In this document: positions 9,458 through 17,147 of the stretch, piece after piece
How the letters are laid out: every line of letters starts with the position of its first letter
How positions within the stretch are numbered: position 1 is the stretch's first letter
Assembly (NCBI GenBank): GCA_002695025.1
Contig: NZNV01000023.1
Span: 62,001-126,000, forward strand
Length of the DNA: 64,000 nt
From: Owenweeksia sp.
Lineage (GTDB): Bacteria; Bacteroidota; Bacteroidia; Flavobacteriales; Schleiferiaceae
Reading direction: 5' to 3'
Translations under genes and position numbers: made by a program
Notes under the pieces: generated by a model
What the model saw: only the letters and a program-made list of their open reading frames with translations
Databases searched by the model: none
What the model was told of the DNA's origin: nothing

Positions 9458-10151
9458 GTACACCGAATCCGATTTTAAAGAAGGCCAGGTGCTGCTTATT
9501 GATAAGCCCCTGGAATGGACATCATTTGACGTGGTGAACAAGATACGCTATGCCATCCGTAAAACTTTTGGTATCCGTAAGATCAAGGTCGGGCATGCCG
9601 GCACCCTAGATCCCCTGGCCACCGGCCTCCTCATTATCTGCACCGGGAAAGCCACTAAACAGATCAATGAGTTTATGGGTCAACCCAAGGAGTATACCGG
9701 CACCATTCAGCTGGGATCAACCACACCCAGCTATGATCTGGAAACGGAACCAGACCATACTTTTCCCACAGAACACATTACTCCTGAACTGGTGGAAGAG
9801 GTGATCCGCAAACAATTCACCGGTGATATCATGCAGACGCCACCGGTATTTTCAGCCATCAAAAAAGAGGGGCAAAAGGCCTATGAACTGGCTCGCCAGG
9901 GAATCCAGATGAAAATGGAAAAACGTCCGGTGCAGATCACATCTTTTGAAACTGAGCTCAAAGAAGACGTTATTCACTTCCGTGTGGAATGCAGCAAGGG
10001 CACCTATATCCGCAGCCTTGCCCATGATCTTGGCCAGGCTCTGCAAAGTGGTGGTCACCTCAGCGCTCTGCGCAGAACGTCCATCGGCACTTACAGCGTT
10101 GAAGATGCCCTGGATCCTCTTCAGTTCGCGGCACAGCTCAACCAGGAATAA
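9447..10151 (+). CDS. truB: tRNA pseudouridine(55) synthase TruB
   Basis: TruB makes pseudouridine 55 in the T-loop of tRNAs. The 234-residue product carries the catalytic motif HAGTLDPLATG with Asp55, plus the family stretches DKPLEWTSFDVVNK and ECSKGTYIRSLAHDLG. There is no upstream ATG in frame; consecutive TTG codons at 9447 and 9450, inside the end of uppP, are the only sensible starts, so initiation is probably coupled to uppP termination. The C-terminal PUA-like extension is short, as in other Bacteroidota. Confidence 0.96.
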   Translation: MLTKYTESDFKEGQVLLIDKPLEWTSFDVVNKIRYAIRKTFGIRKIKVGHAGTLDPLATGLLIICTGKATKQINEFMGQPKEYTGTIQLGSTTPSYDLETEPDHTFPTEHITPELVEEVIRKQFTGDIMQTPPVFSAIKKEGQKAYELARQGIQMKMEKRPVQITSFETELKEDVIHFRVECSKGTYIRSLAHDLGQALQSGGHLSALRRTSIGTYSVEDALDPLQFAAQLNQE

Positions 10152-10260
10152 ACACCTTTCACTAAAGGAAAAAGGCATTTGGTTACAAGAGCCCGTTACT
10201 TCACTAAAGAAATGGGCCATCGGGAAATTTTCGTAAAGTTTTCCCTACATTTAACCCCTT

Positions 10261-10863
10261 ATGAAACCCTCCCAGCTACTATGGAAAGTCCTGTTGGTCA
10301 CTACACTCCTGCTTCATAACCGTTGCTCTACAGAGCGGGAATGGATAGGTCAAACCTTTGTAGGACCCAACGGACTGGCAGAAGTATCTATCTTCAGTGA
10401 CAGTCTTTTAGTGATATCCCGCATCGAAAAGTTACCGGACACCCTAAGCTGGGTTTTCATCCATCCTTATATTTATACCTCTGCTGATACTATTGAGTTG
10501 CTGGGTAACTCCCTGGTACTGGACGGGCACATTTTTTCCCCTCCCTTTTCGGGCAGAGACCTGAAGGTCATGCCCGGTGATCTTGTTAACCATAAATTTT
10601 CCTACTCTGCCTCAAGCGGAGAAACGGATTGTTACCTCTTTATGGATGACTACCTGATGAGCTATAACCAGTCCCTGAACAGCACCGATCTGCGCTGGAA
10701 GCTTATTGATTTTAAAGGCCGCCAATACCTTAAACTACCTACACCCAAAAATTGGGAACAATACCATTATGTAAGGCACAGAGATGAGACTGGTTATGAG
10801 CTGGTGCGCTACAATGCGGATAACTTCTCTTACAATTCGGTTAAAATGCTAAGCCTTAACTAG
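10261..10863 (+). CDS. Hypothetical exported protein
   Basis: I do not recognise this 200-residue protein. An N-terminal hydrophobic stretch (residues 6-19) followed by HNRCST suggests export; the Cys22 context (Arg at -1) is a poor lipobox, so lipidation is doubtful. The rest is beta-rich and mixed in charge, with no motif I can name. It is separated from truB by 109 bp and converges, 2 bp apart, on the gene at 10866. Confidence 0.7.
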   Translation: MKPSQLLWKVLLVTTLLLHNRCSTEREWIGQTFVGPNGLAEVSIFSDSLLVISRIEKLPDTLSWVFIHPYIYTSADTIELLGNSLVLDGHIFSPPFSGRDLKVMPGDLVNHKFSYSASSGETDCYLFMDDYLMSYNQSLNSTDLRWKLIDFKGRQYLKLPTPKNWEQYHYVRHRDETGYELVRYNADNFSYNSVKMLSLN

Positions 10864-10865
10864 AC

Positions 10866-11597
10866 TTAATTGGTATAATGGCTATCCCACAGTGCACCGT
10901 TGAAATTCTTCATCCGGCTAAATCCGTAGAGTGTGGTAAGACCGGAAAAAGCTATGAACAGGTAGAAGAAAAAAATAATACGCAGGCTTACCAGACTGCC
11001 GCCCTGGGGGCTTATCATCACGGAGTCAGGGATACTCATCACCACCACAAAAGTTAAGGCTAAAACACAACCCAAAAGCGTTTTAAGGCTACGAAAGGGG
11101 AATACCAGCAGCTTTCGCAGAATGCTCATATCCTTACCCCACTTATGCACCAGGTAATAGCGGTCATTCCCTAAAGAAAGGAACAGCAGGGGGTCCTTAT
11201 CCTTCTCCACAAGATTGAACATGGCAGCCGGGGCAAGGATCTTAAAATTGGTAAGGTCGCCACTATTCTTTCGTTGCAATTGCTTGACCCTGGAAATAGC
11301 CTCATAGGGTATTTCACCCTTAAAACGCTGGGCCGCTAAAAAACGCAAACGGTATACCCGGCAAAGATTCTTGATCTGCTCCCCGGTAAATATCCGGTCT
11401 GCCTCCAGGATGGATACGTTAACGTTATCCAACTGGTCGGAACCATCCTTCAAAGCTTTTCGGATGGCTTCTTCCCGCGCATCATCTTCCCGCAGGAGAT
11501 CCCTGAATGCATTCAGCACTTCATCAGGTTTACGCCTTTGCTGACGTGCCCGGTTCTTAACCAAAACTTCCTCCAGGTTTACTCCCTTCCAACTCAT
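10866..11597 (-). CDS. Hypothetical membrane protein with large cytoplasmic N-terminal domain
   Basis: The 243-residue protein starts MSWKGVN and has a charged, helical N-terminal region of about 165 residues, then two hydrophobic helices (about 176-195 and 206-228) near the C-terminus. The middle part (DRIFTGEQIKNLCRVYRLRFL) resembles regions seen in uncharacterised Bacteroidota membrane proteins, but I cannot assign a family. It is transcribed alone, divergent from the YjbR-like gene. Confidence 0.7.
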   Translation of the reverse strand: MSWKGVNLEEVLVKNRARQQRRKPDEVLNAFRDLLREDDAREEAIRKALKDGSDQLDNVNVSILEADRIFTGEQIKNLCRVYRLRFLAAQRFKGEIPYEAISRVKQLQRKNSGDLTNFKILAPAAMFNLVEKDKDPLLFLSLGNDRYYLVHKWGKDMSILRKLLVFPFRSLKTLLGCVLALTFVVVMSIPDSVMISPQGGSLVSLRIIFFFYLFIAFSGLTTLYGFSRMKNFNGALWDSHYTN

Positions 11598-11679
11598 ATT
11601 CCTTCTTCTTTTGGTATATAAAAGCTTAAAATTACTAAAGAATTAAGAACTTTGAAATCCCATTTAATAGCGGGCTGAT

Positions 11680-12039
11680 TTGAATATCGAAGAATTGAGA
11701 CTCTACTGCCTGGGTAAACCGGGCACTACCGAAAGCACGCCTTTTGGCGAAGACACTTTGGTATTTAAAGTGGCCGGTAAAATGTTTGCCCTTACTTCCC
11801 TCAGCTCGGCTGATTTTAGCGTAAACCTGAAGTGTAACCCCGAAAAGGTTCCTGAACTGAGAGAGCAATATCCGCAGGTACAACCAGGCTACCACATGAA
11901 CAAAAAACACTGGAATACTGTGATTATTGACGGTGGTCTTACAGACCACCTCATTCGCGAATGGATAGACCATTCCTATGATTTGGTGGTGGCCGGCCTA
12001 TCCGGGAAATTACGTGATCAGTTAAATTCGGAAGTATGA
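11680..12039 (+). CDS. MmcQ/YjbR family protein
   Basis: A 119-residue protein matching the small YjbR-like fold: FGEDTLVFKVAGKMFAL in the first third, then a stretch ending MNKKHWNTVIIDG before the final helix DHLIREWIDHSYDLV. The family has a double-wing/CyaY-like fold and is often annotated as DNA-binding, without proven function. An in-frame stop at 11668 and no ATG before residue 30 make TTG at 11680 the only reasonable start. Its TGA overlaps the ATG of the DUF502 gene (ATGA at 12036). Confidence 0.9.
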   Translation: MNIEELRLYCLGKPGTTESTPFGEDTLVFKVAGKMFALTSLSSADFSVNLKCNPEKVPELREQYPQVQPGYHMNKKHWNTVIIDGGLTDHLIREWIDHSYDLVVAGLSGKLRDQLNSEV

Positions 12040-12653
12040 AGAGCATTATAAAATACTTTTTGCAGGGCCTCCTGTATACCGTTCCTCTGGCGGTAACTAT
12101 TTATGTGATATGGTCGGTTTTTATAATGCTGGACGGCATCATCCCTATTGATATTCCCGGTTTAGGTATCCTCTTTATCTTCCTCTTTATTACCGCCATG
12201 GGAGTATTGGGCAGCCATTTACTTTCAGATCGGATCATCCTCGTTTTTGAAGGATGGATCAAAAAAGCACCTCTGGTGAATGTGATCTATACTTCCGTAA
12301 AGGACCTGATGAACGCCTTTGTGGGGGATAAAAAGAGTTTCAGCCGACCGGTAAGTGTAAAGCTCTACGAGGATTCACAAATACGCAGGCTGGGCTTCAT
12401 CACCAATGACAATTTTAAGCACTTAGGGAAAAATAATGACCTGATAACTGTATACATTCCCCATTCCTATAATATTTCCGGGAATATGTTCCTGGTACCC
12501 GAAAGTTATGTTGAACCCCTGGATGTGATCTCCTCAGACCTCATGAAATACACCATGAGCGGTGGCGTAACCAGTGTATCCAACCGTGAAGCGCTGGAAA
12601 CCCTAACCGATGAAGATGATCTACGTGAGCCAGACCCAAAACCACTAGTATGA
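12036..12653 (+). CDS. DUF502 family membrane protein
   Basis: The 205-residue protein has two transmembrane helices (residues about 8-32 and 44-62) and a soluble C-terminal domain with the DUF502 features: KKAPLVNVIYTSVKDL near residues 76-91 and VYIPHSYNISGNMFLVP near 140-156. The function is unknown; plant relatives are LIKE-COV proteins. It overlaps the preceding YjbR-like gene by 4 bp and its stop codon lies inside the first copy of a 20-bp tandem duplication at 12651-12690. Confidence 0.92.
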   Translation: MKSIIKYFLQGLLYTVPLAVTIYVIWSVFIMLDGIIPIDIPGLGILFIFLFITAMGVLGSHLLSDRIILVFEGWIKKAPLVNVIYTSVKDLMNAFVGDKKSFSRPVSVKLYEDSQIRRLGFITNDNFKHLGKNNDLITVYIPHSYNISGNMFLVPESYVEPLDVISSDLMKYTMSGGVTSVSNREALETLTDEDDLREPDPKPLV

Positions 12654-12690
12654 AATACCTATACACACTATGAAATACCTATACACACTA
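12651..12690. repeat. Perfect 20-bp tandem duplication at a gene start
   Basis: The unit tgaaatacctatacacacta is present twice in direct tandem (12651-12670 and 12671-12690). The first copy carries the DUF502 stop codon (TGA, 12651-12653). Together with the base before each copy it makes two identical gene starts, ATG at 12650 and ATG at 12670. The upstream one reads MKYLYTL and stops at once, overlapping the downstream ATG as ATGA; the downstream one opens the PNGase F-like gene, which begins with the same seven residues. Confidence 0.97.
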
Positions 12691-14658
12691 AGCTTTTTAC
12701 TTTTTGCCCTTCATTCTTTCAGCGCCCCGGGCGACACCACCCTGGTTAGCGCTCATCAAAAAGCGGATATGACCTGGTATGGCTCATACGATGCCTGGGG
12801 TGACTTCCCAGATGGTAACACTTCCTACAGTAAGATTTTGCTTAGGTATACCATGGGCTGCGCCACGGGTGGTTGCAGTGATTGGGATTATACCACCCAG
12901 ATCCAATTGATGATCCCTACCGGGGTGATGGATAGTAATGTGGCCAGTGTTGATACCGTGTCCCTTACACCACTGGTCATTGATACTACCTGGAATGTTT
13001 TTGAGGTGGAAGAAGCCTATGAACTGGCCCGCGTGATCACGCCCTACGGTGGCAGCCTTCCCAATAACTGGGAGCATGATTTCATGTTTGATGTAACCGA
13101 CTATTACCCCCTGTTGAAAGACTCGGTTAAAGTGCGTGCTTTTTATTCGGGATGGTCCAGTGGCTTTAGTGTAAGTACAGATTTCCTTTTTGTGGAAGGC
13201 ATACGTCCCAGGACCGTGCTGGATATCAAGAATATCCACAGCGGTTATAAAGATTACATCAGCTCCACGGCCTTTGAAAGCACCTTTCTTACTTCCAAAA
13301 CGGTAACTCTGTCCCCTTCAGCCAAAACGGCCATGGTTCGCGTAATTCCAAGTGGCCACGGCTTTGTAAACAGCTTGAACTGCGCTGAATTTTGCGAGAA
13401 GGACTATTATCTTAAAATCAATAATCAACAGGTAGCAACCCAGGCCATGTGGCGCAATGATTGCGGTCTTAACCCCATCTGGCCGCAGGCCGGAACCTGG
13501 TTGTTTGACCGCGCCAACTGGTGCCCCGGAGATAAAGCTCTTCATTATGATCATGATATTACTTCCTACATCAGCGGTACTAGCAGCATTGATATTGATG
13601 TAGACGTGGAAGCCTATGCGTATACTGTACCACCCGGAGAAGTGCCGGCCGGCTACTACTTTACCACTCAGCTGTTCCAGTACGGGGATTACACCTTTGC
13701 CAACGATGTGGAACTTACCAAAATACTGGCCCCTTCGCATGAAGATGAATTCAGCCGTATGAACCCTATTTGCGGAAAGGTAATCCTGGAAATCCGCAAC
13801 AACGGCTCCCAAAACCTTACGAGTTGCACTATAGACTATGGTATGGAAGGTGGCAATCCTCTTACCTATAATTGGACCGGGAATCTGGCTCCCTCCACTG
13901 CAGAAGTTGTTAGCATTGATATTCCCAACCCTGCTGACTGGGAAAGCTATACGGGTAGCCTCAATTTTATAGCTTCGGTAAGCAATCCTAACGGGCAGCC
14001 GGATGAATACAGTCTTAACAACAAAAAAGAAGTAACCGTTACCGCTCCCCCTATTTACCCGGCCCAGATGATCCTTCAGGTTCGCACCAATGCAGCCGCC
14101 AGTGAAACCTTCTGGTCGGTAAAAAGTGCAGACGGCACTGTTATCACTTCCCAGGCCGCTAACCAGCTGTCCAACTATACCCGTTATACCGATACTTTGG
14201 ACCTGGCGCCTGGCTGTTACGAATTGGTGGTTGGGGATACGGATAAAGATGGTATGGCCTTTTTTGCCAATAATGATGGATCAGGTAGTATCCAGTTGCG
14301 CAATAACGGTGGCACTTTCTTCAGTGAGAATTTCACCGCCAATTTCGGAACGGAGATCCGTCAGTATTTTACGGTGGGCCTGGGTATAGGAGTGCAGGAG
14401 TCCTCTCTGCAGGAGCACATCAACCTCTACCCTAATCCTTCCAACGGGAAAATACACCTGGAATATTACGCTCCTGGCCGTACGGACTTAAGCTGTGTAT
14501 TAACAGACGTTAACGGCAAACCGGTATGGAAGGATGTATTTGAAGATGAGAAGGAATTTAATAAGGAACTTGACTTTTCACATTTGCCGGCAGGCATGTA
14601 TTTCCTTCAGTTCAATGATGGTAAGGGCAGCTTCCGGAAGAAGATCGTGCTTAACTAA
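12670..14658 (+). CDS. PNGase F-like (peptide-N-glycosidase F-related) secreted protein with T9SS sorting domain
   Basis: The 662-residue product has a signal peptide (residues 1-18, cut near FSA), then a two-part domain of about 330 residues resembling peptide-N-glycosidase F, the enzyme that removes N-linked glycans from asparagine. Seen: MGCATGGCSDWDYTTQ at residues 62-76, whose Asp pair (D71, D73) corresponds to the catalytic Asp region, and SGHGF followed by a Cys-rich segment (NCAEFCEKDYYL) typical of the second half. After linker domains a type A T9SS C-terminal domain starts at LYPNPSNGK and ends with KKIVLN, so it should cross the outer membrane. True activity is inferred. The gene start lies in a 20-bp duplication. 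Confidence 0.85.
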   Translation: MKYLYTLSFLLFALHSFSAPGDTTLVSAHQKADMTWYGSYDAWGDFPDGNTSYSKILLRYTMGCATGGCSDWDYTTQIQLMIPTGVMDSNVASVDTVSLTPLVIDTTWNVFEVEEAYELARVITPYGGSLPNNWEHDFMFDVTDYYPLLKDSVKVRAFYSGWSSGFSVSTDFLFVEGIRPRTVLDIKNIHSGYKDYISSTAFESTFLTSKTVTLSPSAKTAMVRVIPSGHGFVNSLNCAEFCEKDYYLKINNQQVATQAMWRNDCGLNPIWPQAGTWLFDRANWCPGDKALHYDHDITSYISGTSSIDIDVDVEAYAYTVPPGEVPAGYYFTTQLFQYGDYTFANDVELTKILAPSHEDEFSRMNPICGKVILEIRNNGSQNLTSCTIDYGMEGGNPLTYNWTGNLAPSTAEVVSIDIPNPADWESYTGSLNFIASVSNPNGQPDEYSLNNKKEVTVTAPPIYPAQMILQVRTNAAASETFWSVKSADGTVITSQAANQLSNYTRYTDTLDLAPGCYELVVGDTDKDGMAFFANNDGSGSIQLRNNGGTFFSENFTANFGTEIRQYFTVGLGIGVQESSLQEHINLYPNPSNGKIHLEYYAPGRTDLSCVLTDVNGKPVWKDVFEDEKEFNKELDFSHLPAGMYFLQFNDGKGSFRKKIVLN

Positions 14659-15002
14659 ACCTGTTTTTCTCCAAGCTTTGTCATCAGTGAACTGATAACC
14701 GAGAGGACCAGGCTGAACAGCAGTGCCCACCAGAAGTTACGCACGTCAAACCCACTGATCAGGCTGTCGGTAGCCATAATAAGAAGGGCGTTGATCACAA
14801 AAAGAAAAAGCCCCAGGGTGAGAACCGTAAAGGGCAGCGTAAGCAACACCATCAATGGTTTAAGGGTTACATTGAATATGGCCAGCACCAATGCAACCAA
14901 TACTGCGGTGGTAAAACCTGATATCTGAACGGCATCGCCCAGTAGCCATGCGGTTAAAAAAACTGCGAGTGTATTAATGATTAGTCGTATGATCAAATTC
15001 AT
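14655..15002 (-). CDS. Phage holin family 4-like (Phage_holin_4_2) membrane protein
   Basis: A 115-residue, very hydrophobic protein with four predicted transmembrane helices and the family stretch LALVLAIFN-like VALVLAIFNVTLKPLMVLLTLP split around residues 36-57 (core NVTLKPLMVLLTLP). Despite the family name these proteins are ordinary chromosomal membrane proteins in many bacteria, and nothing else here suggests phage. It converges on and overlaps the preceding gene by 4 bp (14655-14658). Confidence 0.88.
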   Translation of the reverse strand: MNLIIRLIINTLAVFLTAWLLGDAVQISGFTTAVLVALVLAIFNVTLKPLMVLLTLPFTVLTLGLFLFVINALLIMATDSLISGFDVRNFWWALLFSLVLSVISSLMTKLGEKQV

Positions 15003-15087
15003 GGACTGACACTGAAAATTTAAAATATGAAGGTAGACTTATTCCTTCAATATTTGCCATATTGCACGGGCTTAAATATCTAACATA

Positions 15088-16992
15088 ATGAAATATATAT
15101 CCATATTGTTTGTGTCCCTTACCACCTCATTGCTGGTGGTTTCGTGCAACAATAGCAAAAATGAAGAAGTGAAAAACAAGGAATCCCGAGAGTATGTAAA
15201 CGATGTACATACGTATGCAAAACCAAATACCGCTGTGGTTAGTCACCTCAACTGGGATGCTACCGTGGACTTTGACAATAAACTGATACAGGCTACTGCT
15301 CAATGGGATATTGAAAGCTCGGATAATGCCGATGAGATCATTTTTGACACCTACGGTCTGGACATCCAGTCCGTGCAGGCGGATGGTAAGGATACTGAAT
15401 ATCATTTAGGTGCATTTAAGGAAGAGCTGGGACGCCCGCTAAAGATCAGCATCACCCCTGAGACCAAACAGGTAAGCATCCGCTACAGCACCACAGATAG
15501 TGCCCGTGCCCTGCAATGGCTGGATCCGGAACAAACAGCCGGAAAGGAATTACCCTTCCTGTTTACTCAATCACAAGCCATACTGGCGCGTTCCTGGATA
15601 CCTACCCAGGACAGCCCTGGCATACGCTTCACCTACGATGCCAAGGTTAAAGTACCTTCCAATATGCTGGCCTTGATGAGTGCTAAAAACCCGTCACAGA
15701 AAAACGTCAACGGAGAATATACTTTTAAAATGCCCCAGCCCATACCATCCTACCTGCTGGCCCTTACTGCTGGTGATATTGCCTACAAAGCGGTTAGTGA
15801 CCGTACGGGCGTATATGCCGAACCTTCCTTGCTGGATACTTCGGTGTATGAGTTCCAGGATCTGGAAAATATGGTGCAGGCAGCAGAAGGTCTCTACGGA
15901 CCTTACGCCTGGGGACAGTATGACATCATTGTACTGCCTCCCTCCTTCCCCTTTGGTGGAATGGAGAACCCACGTCTCACCTTTGCAACGCCTACTATCC
16001 TCGCGGGAGACCGTTCATTGGTAAGCCTGGTGGCACATGAGCTGGCTCACAGCTGGAGTGGTAACCTGGTAACCAATGCCACCTGGGACGATTTCTGGCT
16101 GAACGAAGGTTTTACCGTTTATTTTGAGCACCGCATTATGGAGGAAGTATATGGCCACGATTACTCTGAAATGCTGGCCAGCCTTACCCGTGACGGGTTG
16201 CAAAGGGATGCGGAAGAAATGATGAAGGAAATACCCCAGGATACCAGACTGAAACTAAACCTGGAAGGGCGCAACCCTGATGATGGTGTAACCTCCATCC
16301 CTTATGACAAGGGTTATTTCTTCCTGCGCCTTATTGAAGAGGAAGTGGGTCGCGAGCGTTTTGACGAATTCCTGAAAAACTACTTTGAAGAAAATAAATT
16401 CAAAGCCATGACCACCGAGGGTTTTGTGGACTACCTGATGGCCAACCTGCTTACTGAAGAGCAGGCCAGTAAGCTCCAGATTAAGGAATGGATCTATGAA
16501 CCGGGTATTCCTGACAATCTGCCTGAAGTGGCATCCGACCGCTTCACAGCCGTGGACAAAGCGCTGAAAAGGATCATGGAAGAAAAAATATATCCTCCAC
16601 AGGGAGTAGCCGAAGCGTGGACCACGCATGAATGGTTGCACTTCATTCACCAGCTGCCCAAGGATATCAGCAAGGAAAAGCTAAAAGAACTGGACCAGGC
16701 CTACCACTTTACCCAAACTGGTAACAGTGAGATCGCTGCCGCGTGGTTCCAGCCTACCATCCGTAATAATTACGAAGCCGTTTATCCGCGTGTAGAAGAA
16801 TTCCTTATCCATGTAGGGCGCAGAAAATTCCTTACGCCCACTTACGAGGCATTGATGGAAAGCGGCAAAGAGGAAATGGCCAGAGCCATCTACTCCAAAG
16901 CACGTCCTAATTACCACGCGGTAAGCCGTGAAACGATGGACAAACTTCTGGACTACAAAAAAGCAGACGAGCAGGAGAATGAATCCGCCTAA
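15088..16992 (+). CDS. M1 family zinc aminopeptidase, lipoprotein (leukotriene A4 hydrolase-like)
   Basis: The 634-residue metallopeptidase has a lipoprotein signal with LVVSC (lipidated Cys20), an N-terminal beta-sandwich, the substrate-binding GGMENP motif, and the zinc site HELAH (residues 317-321) with the third ligand E340 in NEGF, the HEXXH-x18-E arrangement of clan MA. The C-terminal helical domain (about 480-610) fits the leukotriene A4 hydrolase/aminopeptidase B subfamily. It probably trims peptides in the periplasm. It stands alone on the plus strand and is followed by a strong terminator at 17017-17046. Confidence 0.95.
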   Translation: MKYISILFVSLTTSLLVVSCNNSKNEEVKNKESREYVNDVHTYAKPNTAVVSHLNWDATVDFDNKLIQATAQWDIESSDNADEIIFDTYGLDIQSVQADGKDTEYHLGAFKEELGRPLKISITPETKQVSIRYSTTDSARALQWLDPEQTAGKELPFLFTQSQAILARSWIPTQDSPGIRFTYDAKVKVPSNMLALMSAKNPSQKNVNGEYTFKMPQPIPSYLLALTAGDIAYKAVSDRTGVYAEPSLLDTSVYEFQDLENMVQAAEGLYGPYAWGQYDIIVLPPSFPFGGMENPRLTFATPTILAGDRSLVSLVAHELAHSWSGNLVTNATWDDFWLNEGFTVYFEHRIMEEVYGHDYSEMLASLTRDGLQRDAEEMMKEIPQDTRLKLNLEGRNPDDGVTSIPYDKGYFFLRLIEEEVGRERFDEFLKNYFEENKFKAMTTEGFVDYLMANLLTEEQASKLQIKEWIYEPGIPDNLPEVASDRFTAVDKALKRIMEEKIYPPQGVAEAWTTHEWLHFIHQLPKDISKEKLKELDQAYHFTQTGNSEIAAAWFQPTIRNNYEAVYPRVEEFLIHVGRRKFLTPTYEALMESGKEEMARAIYSKARPNYHAVSRETMDKLLDYKKADEQENESA

Positions 16993-17016
16993 GTTTAGCT
17001 GACCAAAATTCATACG

Positions 17017-17046
17017 AAAGCCCCGGTGTACCGGGGCTTTTTATTT
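17017..17046 (+). terminator. Rho-independent terminator after the M1 aminopeptidase
   Basis: A 10-bp GC-rich stem (17017-17026 with 17031-17040) closes a TGTA loop and is followed by a T-rich tract, about 25 bp after the aminopeptidase stop codon. It is a textbook intrinsic terminator. Confidence 0.93.
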
Positions 17047-17124
17047 TACCCCACATCCCAGGTCGTTTCCGGTCAATGGGCCAGCTATGCTTCAGAGGAA
17101 GTAACATTAAGTTTGCCTGGAAAG

Positions 17125-17147
17125 GCTTGCCGGAGAGTTCGGCAAGC
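17125..17147 (-). terminator. Hairpin abutting the murF-alr stop codon
   Basis: An 8-bp inverted repeat (17125-17132 with 17140-17147) with a 7-nt loop begins right after the stop codon of the minus-strand murF-alr gene. The T tract after it is weak, so it is a possible rather than a clear terminator. Confidence 0.4.

Noticed and set aside
9852-10236. Frames of 96-122 codons overlapping the end of truB on both strands
   Set aside because: They overlap truB out of frame and show no domain or start signal.
14655-15002. Prophage remnant suggested by the holin-like name
   Set aside because: The family occurs in ordinary chromosomes and no other phage gene, att site or tRNA is near.
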